Assembly: GCF_000374025.1 (NCBI RefSeq)
Contig: NZ_KB893172.1
Span: 124,001-188,000 of the forward strand
From: Spirosoma panaciterrae DSM 21099
GTDB lineage: Bacteria > Bacteroidota > Bacteroidia > Cytophagales > Spirosomataceae
Direction: 5' to 3'
DNA: 64,000 bases
Shown: positions 45,001 to 52,490 of the stretch, one piece after another
Layout: each line of letters opens with the position of its first letter
Position numbering within the stretch: position 1 is the stretch's first letter
The notes under the pieces: generated by a model
Told to the model about the DNA's origin: nothing
The model's input: the letters and a program-made list of their open reading frames with translations, nothing else
Database searches by the model: none
Translations under genes and position numbers: made by a program

Positions 45001-45919
45001 CGGCAGCAAACGTTGCCGTTGCCCAGGTCGTTACGTTGGTGTAGTAACGGGGCTGAGTGTCGGTCGATGGGTCGTCGGTGCCGTTTTCGTAGCTGGTCAC
45101 GGTCACGCGGTTGTGAACTCCTCCGTTGCTTTCCTGCATACGCAGCATCCAGTCCAGTTCCCACTTCAGTTCATCCAGCATGTCGGGTACGCCGTTCCCT
45201 GATTCGGGGATATTGGTATTGTCCGTAAAGGCCGACGGACGTAGTTCGAAACCGAGCATCAGATTCCAGAGTGTGTGGTTCAAAAACGGGATGTACTTGT
45301 TATAGTCACCCGCATCGTACCAGCCTCCTGTCACGTTTCGTTGCGTACCCGCTTGCGCAGACGTCGTGTACAGCAAGGCGTTGGCATCCTGCATATGTGC
45401 AGGCGCATGCGTCCAGTTGGCTCCATACTGAGCCGGAATGCCCGTTCCCGACCGCTGGTAGTAGAACGTACGGGTCGATGCCTTGAGCGCAGCCGCGTAA
45501 ATGTCGTTCCGAAGCTCAAAATCATACGACCGAAGGTTTGTGGCCGGATCATAGACGTAGTACGTTCCCGGCGTCGTCAGGCTCGAAAAGTCACCATGCC
45601 AGACTTTGTCGCCTGAGTCGGTATGCGTGTTGCCCCCATTCCATTGCACCACGTTTCCCGTAAATACGGCGACATGATCGGCCGACCGACGTACCTGAAA
45701 CTGACTACCGGGCGAATACGGCGTTCCGGCATTTTGTCCCGTTATGGGATTGGCAAAAACCACCACCTTTTTCGCCGATGGTCGCCAGCCAAACTGATCG
45801 ACAATAATCTGTTTACTGACCGATTGTGCCTGAGTGGCCGTTGTCAGTAAAACACTCCCGATGAGCCAGCTCAGATAGAGCCAGTCTTTCCATCGGGTAC
45901 CCATAAACAATCTGTTCAT
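42071..45919 (-). CDS. Multidomain GH9 cellulase exported by the type IX secretion system
   Basis: 1282 residues. Signal peptide (about 1-31, LTTATQA), cellulase N-terminal Ig-like domain (about 36-135), GH9 catalytic domain (about 138-632) with the catalytic-base motif GGWYDAGDY (D202/D205) and the proton-donor motif SWEISEPAIYNQ (E615). Two Ig/PKD-like modules follow (about 640-815), then two related modules that begin LIIYEDVLQAGWSDWSWSTT and YLIYDDALKANWYDWSWSTT, separated by another Ig-like module; they look like carbohydrate-binding jelly-rolls. The last 80 residues (VGLFPNPVRGQQL ... LAPGLYLVMVQSHSAQLTKKLVVE) form a type A T9SS sorting domain. It should cut beta-1,4-glucans outside the cell. 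It is the only non-transport enzyme in the permease array and has no box pair upstream. Confidence 0.93.
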   Translation of the reverse strand: MNRLFMGTRWKDWLYLSWLIGSVLLTTATQAQSVSKQIIVDQFGWRPSAKKVVVFANPITGQNAGTPYSPGSQFQVRRSADHVAVFTGNVVQWNGGNTHTDSGDKVWHGDFSSLTTPGTYYVYDPATNLRSYDFELRNDIYAAALKASTRTFYYQRSGTGIPAQYGANWTHAPAHMQDANALLYTTSAQAGTQRNVTGGWYDAGDYNKYIPFLNHTLWNLMLGFELRPSAFTDNTNIPESGNGVPDMLDELKWELDWMLRMQESNGGVHNRVTVTSYENGTDDPSTDTQPRYYTNVTTWATATFAAVMAHAARLYGSYNGAYPNYANTLRSAAENAWNYLEANPTMQPASGKDGASMAAADAGSDVRDDKRRRVAAAAELFATTGTSKYKSFFEASYNDVNGTSENNFHPFSSNYLDASLCWELNRAYYVYAKAAGANPSIVSEIKTRYQNTMDWFIESYYNQKLDPYLGFMWSGHYTWGSNLQKALWAMIPILSVELGVNPGKATLYKEIAEEYLHYFHGRNPLAWIYLSNMGSRGANAGGDNSVDEFYHSWFRDGSARYDGASSQYGPPPGYIVGGPNQNYSGSATPPKGQPPMKAYRNWNTSYPEPSWEISEPAIYNQAGYTFLVAYFTSASSDTPPASNVTVSSNSPLCPGQTLFLTVSGAPAGSTYQWNGPNGFSSTIANPSLTNVSTTATGTYSVTVTIPSEAPRILSVNVTVNPTPTAVASSNTPVASGQTLTLSAADAGAGASYSWQGPNNYSANSPNQTIPNVTPATAGTYTLTVGQNGCSTTTTTVVSVTGTTPIPSGNSLIIYEDVLQAGWSDWSWSTTRNYSNTSPVYSGAKSLAVQYTSGWGALYLHPNDAITLSPYPYLTFWVHGGTTGGHRMQVVINSSGSYEFSTTANQWTQVVVPFASFGNPTTLRDIFIQDVTGKTLPAWYIDQLMLAASTSDTSTPPVSVSASSNSPVCAGQSVSLSAVTANVTSGATYNWVGPNGFTASVANPTVPNATTADTGLYRLTVVSNGQSYTASVPVSVSNCSTTPDPNAYLIYDDALKANWYDWSWSTTRTYTNTTPVKVGSRSLAVQYTAGWGGLYLHPETPVNLSAYTYLQFWVHGGASGGQKFDVMINDNYKTYSVRPTVNSWTLVNVPLSALGNPATLRDLYIQDTGGGLSTYYIDNLQLTTRTASARVAASKPEFEPTVGLFPNPVRGQQLHLQLLFTGFAVDEEVTVRLTDLQGHPLHQHQLTLTTPNQELTLNKLAPGLYLVMVQSHSAQLTKKLVVE

Positions 45920-46021
45920 GTTACCTGCTGTTTAAATTAGTTAAGTCAGCAAGGTAGATGGTTGCCGTAGGGGCTAAAAAGGGTAACCTGGTTGAACCGT
46001 CAGATTCGGGATTTGGATTGG

Positions 46022-46264
46022 GTGAAAGAGAGGAGGGAAGGGAAGAAGGGGGAAGAGAGGGAAGAAGGGGAAGAGAGGGAAGAAGGGGAAGAAGGGGAAG
46101 AGAGGGGGTAAGGGGAAGAGAGGGAGGAGAGGGAAGAAAGGGAAGAAAGGGAAAAAAAGTTGGACGCGTAATCCTTCCGTCCCTCTCTTCCCCTTACTCC
46201 CTTTATTCCCCCTCCTCCCTTTCTTCCCCTCTCTTCCTCTCTTCCTCTCTTCCCTTTATTCTCC
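46022..46264. repeat. Expanded type B palindrome (about 240 bp) after a permease gene
   Basis: A left tract of about 140 nt made almost only of G and A, with short units such as GGAAGAAGGGGAAGAGAGGG repeating, a loop (AAGTTGGACGCGTAATCC) and a right C/T tract of about 90 nt. It abuts the stop codon at 46265. The loop is shared with the elements at 48714-48823 and 52390-52490. Expansion by slipped-strand replication is likely. The remaining gap to the GH9 start (45920-46021) shows no clear signal. Confidence 0.85.
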
Positions 46265-48712
46265 TTACTCCCTTTTCAGTGATTTGACCGGATTCATCAG
46301 GGCTGATCTAATCGACTGAAAACTTACCGTAATCAGCGCGATGCCGATGACCAGCAGTCCGGCCAGGATGAACATACCCCAGGAGAGGTCGATGTGGTAG
46401 GCGAATCCATCCAGCCATTTACGAACGCTCCACCAGGCCAACGGTGAGGCAATCACGATGGCAATGAGGATGAGTGCGAGAAAGTCTTTCGAGAGTAGGG
46501 TGACCAGGCTGGCGACGGAGGCACCCAATACCTTGCGAATACCGATTTCTTTTGTTCGGCGCTCGGCTGTAAAGGTAACGAGACCAAATAGGCCCAGGCA
46601 GCTAATCAATACAGCGATACCCGTTGCCAGCGTAATCAATTTGCCGAGATCCCGTTCGTTGCCGTACAGATCAGCAATCGATTCATCGACGAATTTGGGT
46701 TCAAAAGTCTCGCCCGGATAGGTATTGACCCATAGAGTTTTGATTTGAGCCAGAGTCTGGTCGAACGACGTGGCGCTACTTCGGCTAAATCGCACGTTGA
46801 AGATATGCAGGTTCGCTTTCTGGCTCATCAGCGCCGTAGGCTGGATGGTATTGTGTAGCGAACGGTGGTTGAAATCCCGGATAACCCCAACAATCGGCAT
46901 TTTGGCCAGCATCTTCCCAACGGCCTGCGACGGCTTTTGATACCCCATATGCCGGGCCAGCGTCTCGTTGATAACAAATTCATTAGCCGTATCACTAGCC
47001 ATCAGATTTCGGCCTGCCAACAGCTTTAGTCCGTACAATGCAATGAAGTTGGTATCCACTTCCTTGCGGTAGACATTCACCTCCGACTTGCCCTTCTTCC
47101 CTGTAAATTCGAGTGTGGATGTGGAATAGCCACCCGAAAGGGGTGTCTGATTCGCCAGACTTACCTGCTCGATACCAGCCAGTTTACGCATTCGATCAGC
47201 CAGCACAAACCGAACATCGTGATGATCACCGTTAAAAAATGAACTGGTCGGCGTATGGAATGTAACGATGGCTTCGCGCTGGAACCCCTGATCGGCGTTG
47301 ATCATAAACCGGAGTTGCTCCCCAACCAGTAAAGCCCCAATGATAAACACCTGCGCTACCGTAAACTGCCCGACAATCAAACCTTTGCGCAACAGAGCAT
47401 TGCCCGTTGCCTGACTCGTCTGATTCCGCAGGGTAGCCATCGGCGACAAGCGGGCCAGCAGCGCACCTGGATAAAAACCAGCCAGTAAGGCCGTAAAGAG
47501 GGCTATACCCAATAGAAACAGATACAGACTGGGCTGGGAATAGTCAAGCACGACACCTTTCGGGACAATTTTGCCCAGATAGGCTAAAGCGCCCTGTGAA
47601 AGCAGGGTTGACAGACTGGCAGCCAACAGCGTAAGCAACAGCGTTTCGCCCAAAAATTGCGCCATTAGTTGACTCCGCTCGCTGCCCAGCGATTTACGAA
47701 TACCAATTTCCTTGGCCCGCTGTGTCGATTGGGCTGTTGCCAGATTGATGAAGTTGATGCAGGCCAGCAACAATAGAAACCCACCAACTAATGTCAGAAT
47801 GAGTAGGGTAGGCTTATGGGCAATGGGACGCCCACTGGCATAATCGGCGTTGAAATGAATGTCGGACAAGGGTTGGAGCAACAGCCAGCGGTCGCCCGAA
47901 TCTTCGCTGGGCGGTACGTTGGCGGCTACCAGTTTAGTAACCTGCTCGCCAAAACGTTTGGGATCGGTTCCGCGGGCCAGTTTGAGCAGACATTGCGACG
48001 ATGAGTTGGTATTGTTCCACTGGTCGAAGCCCAGATTGTCTCGCCGTTTTTTGCTGGATGTTTGGGTAGCCAGCGAAACAAATGCCTGAAAATCAAAATC
48101 ACTGGGCGTATCAAGGTCTTTGACAAGCCCCGAAACGGTAAGCAGCAGGGTATCTTTATATTGCTTTCCAACCAACGTTCGACCAACAATAGCCGGGCTG
48201 GCGTCGCCAAAATACAAGCGGGCCTGCTTTTCGGTAAGCACAACCTGGCCGGGTTTCGAAAGCGATGTTTTAGGCGAACCGGCCAGCCACTGGCGCGGCA
48301 GAATCTCGAAAAATGCTTCGTTCGTACTAACCATCCAATCCCGCTCGTTCTTTCCGGCACGAACCTGAAGCGGTTCTGCTCCCTGCCGGGGAACGTCAAC
48401 GACCTGAAAACTGCCTGTATGAAACGGAGCTACAGTTCTGACGCCCGCCAGTTTGGTTCGTACCACTTCCGGAATCGGTGTCGATAAGCCAGAATTGTAG
48501 TAAAAGTCGTCCCCGAACTTGAATTTGGATACGAGCCGATATACCTGCTCGCTGTCGGGCACTCGTTTGTCAAAACCCAGTTCAAACTCTACGATCAGAT
48601 AAATGACCAGACAGGCCGCAATCCCAACCGATAAACCGACTACATTGAGTATCGTGGTCAGCTGATTGCGACTCAGGTTCCGAAAGGCGATTTTAAGGTA
48701 GTTAAGAAGCAT
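46265..48712 (-). CDS. FtsX/MacB-type ABC transporter permease (two-module)
   Basis: 815 residues beginning MLLNYLKIAFRNLSRNQLTT. First FtsX signature RAKEIGIRKSLGSERSQLMA, second RTKEIGIRKVLGASVASLVT, tail NPVKSLKRE. No own box pair or sigma-54-like site; it follows the permease at 48824-51247 by 111 nt filled by a type B palindrome. The first periplasmic domain is slightly longer than in its neighbours. Confidence 0.93.
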   Translation of the reverse strand: MLLNYLKIAFRNLSRNQLTTILNVVGLSVGIAACLVIYLIVEFELGFDKRVPDSEQVYRLVSKFKFGDDFYYNSGLSTPIPEVVRTKLAGVRTVAPFHTGSFQVVDVPRQGAEPLQVRAGKNERDWMVSTNEAFFEILPRQWLAGSPKTSLSKPGQVVLTEKQARLYFGDASPAIVGRTLVGKQYKDTLLLTVSGLVKDLDTPSDFDFQAFVSLATQTSSKKRRDNLGFDQWNNTNSSSQCLLKLARGTDPKRFGEQVTKLVAANVPPSEDSGDRWLLLQPLSDIHFNADYASGRPIAHKPTLLILTLVGGFLLLLACINFINLATAQSTQRAKEIGIRKSLGSERSQLMAQFLGETLLLTLLAASLSTLLSQGALAYLGKIVPKGVVLDYSQPSLYLFLLGIALFTALLAGFYPGALLARLSPMATLRNQTSQATGNALLRKGLIVGQFTVAQVFIIGALLVGEQLRFMINADQGFQREAIVTFHTPTSSFFNGDHHDVRFVLADRMRKLAGIEQVSLANQTPLSGGYSTSTLEFTGKKGKSEVNVYRKEVDTNFIALYGLKLLAGRNLMASDTANEFVINETLARHMGYQKPSQAVGKMLAKMPIVGVIRDFNHRSLHNTIQPTALMSQKANLHIFNVRFSRSSATSFDQTLAQIKTLWVNTYPGETFEPKFVDESIADLYGNERDLGKLITLATGIAVLISCLGLFGLVTFTAERRTKEIGIRKVLGASVASLVTLLSKDFLALILIAIVIASPLAWWSVRKWLDGFAYHIDLSWGMFILAGLLVIGIALITVSFQSIRSALMNPVKSLKRE

Positions 48713-48713
48713 G

Positions 48714-48823
48714 ATAGGAGAAAGGGGAAAAAGGGGAGGAAGGGGAGTAGAGCGACGAAAGGGACAAGAAGTTGGATGCGTAAATCTTTTCGTCCCTCTC
48801 TTCCCCTCCTCCCTTTCCTCCTT
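48714..48823. repeat. Type B palindrome between permease genes
   Basis: The left arm is purine-rich (GGAGAAAGGGGAAAAAGGGG...) and the right arm ends CCCTCCTTTCCTCCTTC-like at the stop codon (48824). The loop AGAAGTTGGATGCGTAAATC matches those of the elements at 46022-46264 and 52390-52490. Confidence 0.8.
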
Positions 48824-51247
48824 CTACTCCGTTTTCAACGATTTCACCGGATTCATCAGGGCAGCACGAATACTTTGGAAACTCACAGTCAGTAGCGCAA
48901 TCCCTACGGCAAGTATGCCCGCAAGAGCAAACATCCACCACTCGATGTCGATCTTATAGGCAAAATCAGCGAGCCATCGGTTCATGGCGTACCAGGCCAC
49001 AGGGCTCGCCAGCACAATGGCAATGGCAACCAGTTTCAGAAAATCCTTGGAAAGAAGCCCGACAATGCTCGGCACACTGGCCCCCAGCACCTTCCGAACG
49101 CCGATCTCTTTGGTGCGTTGCTCCGCCATGAACGTCGCCAGCCCAAACAGGCCCAGGCAGGCTACGAAAATAGTTAGTCCAGCGAAAATACCCAGAATAC
49201 GCCCGGTTTTCTGTTCGGCCAGATACGTACTGTTGAAGCGTTCGTCCAGAAATGAGTAGGCGAAAGGCGCTTCGGTAGTCAGTTGCTCCCACTGCTTTTT
49301 CAGCGTTGCCAGTAATCCACTGATGTCTTTGGTTTTGATCTTCACGATGACAGCCCCGGAATGACTACCCAATACCATGATCAGGGGTGCGATGGCTTCG
49401 TGCATGGAGCGAAAATGAAAATCCTTGACGACACCAATTACCCGATAGGTGCCCCGTTTGCCGTCGTTTTCGGTATGGGTAATGGTATGCCCAAGTGCAT
49501 TGCCGTTCCAGCCGAAGGTTTTGGCGGCTGTCTCGTTCAGAATTACCCCCGATGAATCGGTGCCGTAGGCCTTGGAGAAATTTCGTCCGTACGCCATCTG
49601 CATCCCCAACGTTGGAATGTAGTTGTAGTCGACCTCATACCGAAGCGTTTTGACCAACTGGGTTGAATTGGTTTCGGGGTAGCTCATGTAGTTGTTATTA
49701 TAGCTCGGCCCGGCTGGCAGGTAGCCCGATGTGCTGACATTGACCACCCGAGGGTCCTGCATCACCAGATTGCGGAATACTTCGGCTTGTTTACCGAGCT
49801 GCCATGTGTCGGGCAACACCAGTACCTGGTCTTTATCGTAACCCAACCGTTTGTTCTGGATGTAGCCAAGCTGCCGATATACCACCGTTGTGCCGATCAT
49901 GAGCGTGATCGAAATGAAAAACTGAACGACCACCAGACCGCTCCGCAGGCCAATACTCTTCCGATCGCCCGTAAACTTGGTGCCTTTCAATACCTGAACG
50001 GGTCGGAACGACGATAGGAAAAAGGCAGGGTAACTTCCGGCCAGTACCCCCACTACAACACCCAGCAGCAACAGACCTGGCAGAAGCCAGGGATTGGTCG
50101 TAAAATTGAAGGTAAGTTCTTTCCCGGCCAGTTGATTGAAAAGGGGCAACGCCAGATAGACAAGCCCAACAGCCAGCACCAGAGCAATAGCCGTCAGCAG
50201 CAGCGACTCAATCAGGAACTGGCTGGTCAGGCTTTGGCGTACCGAACCCATCACCTTCCGAATCCCGACTTCTTTTGCCCGTTTTGAGGCTCCGGCGGTA
50301 CTCAGGTTCATGAAATTAATACAGGCAATCACCAGCATGAACAGTGCAATAGCCCCGAAAATATAGACGTACTGAGCGTCGCCATTAGGTTCCAGTTCGC
50401 CCGTCAGGTTTGAGTGCAGGTGAATGTCGGTTAGGGGTTGCAGCAGGAAACGAACGTCGTTGCCTTTCTGGCGGAACTGGCTCAGCGTCATACCAAAAGC
50501 TTGCTGGAGTTGTGGCGCAATGTAGTTGCTGACTAATTGCGGCAGTTTTGCTTCCAGCTTGGCCGGATCGTACCCTTTCGCCAGCACCAGATACGTATGA
50601 TAGCTCGATGTCATCCAGGAGGGCGATTTGGCTTCGGAATCCCCAGCCATCGACACGAACATATCGAAATGGAAGTGTGAGTTGACGGGCACCCTGTCGA
50701 TAACGCCTGTTACCCGAAACAGGGCATTCCAGCTTTTGATGGTAATGGTTTTTCCAATCGGGTTTTCAGTACCGAAAAGTTGCCGCGCCATCGCCCGTGT
50801 AACGATTGTTGTGTTGGGCTGTACCAGTGCCGTTCTGGCATCGCCCTGAATCAGTGGCAAGGTGAAGACCTGGAAGAAATTGGAGTCGACGAAGGCAACC
50901 TGATCGTCCCGAAACGTTTTATCACCAACTGTGATCGATGGCGCACCAGCAGCCCGGATACGGGTCGCTTCTTCCACTTCCGGGTAATCGGCTTTCAGCG
51001 TCGACGCAACGGGTGGCATTACATTGGCCTCATTGATCTGCCCCCCATTTGTAATGGCCTGAAATACAACCCGCACAATCCGGTTGGCTTTTTCGCTATA
51101 GCGGTCGTAGCTGAGCTCATTGAACAGATACAAACTGATGAGCAGACAGGTAGCCAGCCCGAGCGCCAGGCCAATAATATTGATGGCCGAAAAGGCTTTG
51201 TTGCGAACCAGATTCCGCCAGGCGATTTTGATATAGTTAAGGAGCAT
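48824..51247 (-). CDS. FtsX/MacB-type ABC transporter permease (two-module)
   Basis: 807 residues beginning MLLNYIKIAWRNLVRNKAFS. First FtsX signature RAKEVGIRKVMGSVRQSLTS, second RTKEIGVRKVLGASVPSIVG, tail NPVKSLKTE. Its ATG is 45 bp from the ATG of a divergent Uma2 gene, the same distance and layout as for the permease at 52491-54956. No sigma-54-like promoter is present in that short gap, so it depends either on read-through under the Uma2 gene or on a promoter not recognised. Confidence 0.93.
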   Translation of the reverse strand: MLLNYIKIAWRNLVRNKAFSAINIIGLALGLATCLLISLYLFNELSYDRYSEKANRIVRVVFQAITNGGQINEANVMPPVASTLKADYPEVEEATRIRAAGAPSITVGDKTFRDDQVAFVDSNFFQVFTLPLIQGDARTALVQPNTTIVTRAMARQLFGTENPIGKTITIKSWNALFRVTGVIDRVPVNSHFHFDMFVSMAGDSEAKSPSWMTSSYHTYLVLAKGYDPAKLEAKLPQLVSNYIAPQLQQAFGMTLSQFRQKGNDVRFLLQPLTDIHLHSNLTGELEPNGDAQYVYIFGAIALFMLVIACINFMNLSTAGASKRAKEVGIRKVMGSVRQSLTSQFLIESLLLTAIALVLAVGLVYLALPLFNQLAGKELTFNFTTNPWLLPGLLLLGVVVGVLAGSYPAFFLSSFRPVQVLKGTKFTGDRKSIGLRSGLVVVQFFISITLMIGTTVVYRQLGYIQNKRLGYDKDQVLVLPDTWQLGKQAEVFRNLVMQDPRVVNVSTSGYLPAGPSYNNNYMSYPETNSTQLVKTLRYEVDYNYIPTLGMQMAYGRNFSKAYGTDSSGVILNETAAKTFGWNGNALGHTITHTENDGKRGTYRVIGVVKDFHFRSMHEAIAPLIMVLGSHSGAVIVKIKTKDISGLLATLKKQWEQLTTEAPFAYSFLDERFNSTYLAEQKTGRILGIFAGLTIFVACLGLFGLATFMAEQRTKEIGVRKVLGASVPSIVGLLSKDFLKLVAIAIVLASPVAWYAMNRWLADFAYKIDIEWWMFALAGILAVGIALLTVSFQSIRAALMNPVKSLKTE

Positions 51248-51263
51248 CTTGTGGCCTTTTTGT

Positions 51264-51271
51264 TATCTTTG
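51264..51271 (+). promoter_or_regulatory. Bacteroidetes -7 box of the Uma2 gene
   Basis: TATCTTTG, followed by GTAAAAAAA, 22 nt before the ATG at 51293. The equivalent box at 54973-54980 (TAACTTTG, GTAAAAAA) has the same spacing to the other Uma2 gene. Confidence 0.55.
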
Positions 51272-51292
51272 GTAAAAAAACTTCGTTGCGTT

Positions 51293-51763
51293 ATGGAGGC
51301 AGTCATTGATCAACCCACCGAGTTCGAAGACGAAAAAATGTCGAGTCTAAATCACTCTGAATTACAAAGCCGATTAGCTTTTTTATTCATGCTGACCTAT
51401 CGGCAGCAGTATAGTGTTTTTACTGAACTTGATCTTGAATTTGCGTCTGGCAAGACTCGGCCAGATCTTTGTATATTTCCAAAACGCCAAATAGATTGGT
51501 TAGCTGATGAAATTGTTGTACAGGACGTTCCGTTAACCACGATTGAGATTTTATCGCCAGAACAAAGCCTGAACAGCCTGACCGATCGCATTTACAAAAA
51601 GCATTTCCCGGCGGGGGTCAAATCGGTCTGGCTGGTGGTGCCTACTGTCCAAACCGTTTCGATTTTGTTGCCCGACCGTCGGCAGCTTAATTTTTCGAAT
51701 GGCCTTATAACTGACCCCGTTACGGGTATTCAAATCCAGTTAAGCGAAATCTTTGAGGGATAA
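51293..51763 (+). CDS. Uma2-family (PD-(D/E)XK-fold) putative nuclease
   Basis: 156 residues from the ATG at 51293 (MEAVIDQPTEFEDEKMSSLN). A longer open frame upstream runs antisense into the permease and is rejected. RPDLCIFP (D58), the IEILSP motif (E85) and the GVKSVWLVVP segment fit Uma2/DUF820, a restriction-endonuclease-like fold common in cyanobacteria and Bacteroidetes whose biological role is unknown. The usual Lys after the SP-x-x-S segment appears as R99. It is on the + strand between two minus-strand genes and overlaps neither; its stop directly adjoins the convergent gene end at 51764. Confidence 0.8.
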   Translation: MEAVIDQPTEFEDEKMSSLNHSELQSRLAFLFMLTYRQQYSVFTELDLEFASGKTRPDLCIFPKRQIDWLADEIVVQDVPLTTIEILSPEQSLNSLTDRIYKKHFPAGVKSVWLVVPTVQTVSILLPDRRQLNFSNGLITDPVTGIQIQLSEIFEG

Positions 51764-52378
51764 TTACTTCCCGCTCTTCGGTACACCAATCTCTTTTTCG
51801 ATCCGCTCAATTAGCTGTTGCCTTTCCTGTTGCGACTTGTCGCGGGCGTTGAGCGTTCGTTCGTAGGTGATGTCTTCGCCGTCTTTCTGGAATCGATAGC
51901 GCAGGAACAACTTCCCCGATTCCTGATCGTAAGTCACCTCTTTGGTATACGGATTTTTACCACCAACCGCTACGGCTTGCTTTTCTCCATGACTACTCGT
52001 TACGGTCGGGTCATCGCTACTAATAATCGTAATCGACTCACTACCATCGAAACGAGGAGGCTTGGGCGCTTTGGGAGCCTTTGGCGCCACAGGAGCAGCC
52101 ATACTCATTGCGGGCTCTTTAGGCGGAATGGGCGGCTCGGGCCTGCTAATGTGCAGCGAATCCAGAATCCGTTCACGGAGGGCATTGCGTTCGGCCAGGT
52201 TTAAACCCGATACGTCGAAACGGCGATCATAATCGATCTTCTGCCCATCGACTGTACCGTTTACACGAATTGAAAGCGTTTTCTCATCGTCGTTGATACT
52301 CGTGCTGAGCGATGAATGTTTCTGCGCTATAGCCAACGAGCTTGTTAGCGCCAGTAGGGTAGTGATCAGTGTTTTCAT
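51764..52378 (-). CDS. Secreted protein of unknown function, permease-associated family
   Basis: 204 residues with a signal peptide (MKTLITTLLALTSSLAIAQ). Paralog of the 26048-26677 protein: shared blocks are LSIRVNGTVDGQKIDYDRRF near the N-terminus and KLFLRYRFQKDGEDITYERT near the C-terminus. The linker here is Pro/Ala/Lys-rich (APVAPKAPKAPKPPRF), typical of a flexible periplasmic spacer. It lies between two permease genes, about 112 nt after the 52491-54956 permease. The partner role is inferred from the repeated neighbourhood. Confidence 0.7.
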   Translation of the reverse strand: MKTLITTLLALTSSLAIAQKHSSLSTSINDDEKTLSIRVNGTVDGQKIDYDRRFDVSGLNLAERNALRERILDSLHISRPEPPIPPKEPAMSMAAPVAPKAPKAPKPPRFDGSESITIISSDDPTVTSSHGEKQAVAVGGKNPYTKEVTYDQESGKLFLRYRFQKDGEDITYERTLNARDKSQQERQQLIERIEKEIGVPKSGK

Positions 52379-52389
52379 AGTTGTTTGTC

Positions 52390-52490
52390 AAGGAGGAGAG
52401 GGAGTAGGGGGAGGAGCGGGAGGAAAGGGACAAGAAGTTGGGCTCGTAAATCCTTTCGTCCCGCTCTTCCCCCTCCTCCCTTTCCTCCTT
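52390..52490. repeat. Type B palindrome after a permease gene
   Basis: Arms of about 40 nt with around four mismatches (AAGGAGGAGAGGGAGTAGGG... with ...CCCCCTCCTCCCTTTCCTCC). The loop AGAAGTTGGGCTCGTAAATC is shared with the elements at 46022 and 48714. It is bounded by the stop at 52491 and the ATG at 52378. Confidence 0.82.

Noticed and set aside
45958..46287. 109-codon + strand reading frame rich in Gly, Arg, Glu and Ser
   Set aside because: It is the translation of the expanded purine/pyrimidine palindrome; no conserved sequence or start signal.
50780..51292. N-terminal extension of the intact Uma2 gene (171 residues)
   Set aside because: The extension is antisense to the permease at 48824-51247. 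The promoter box and the similarity to the paralog place the start at 51293.
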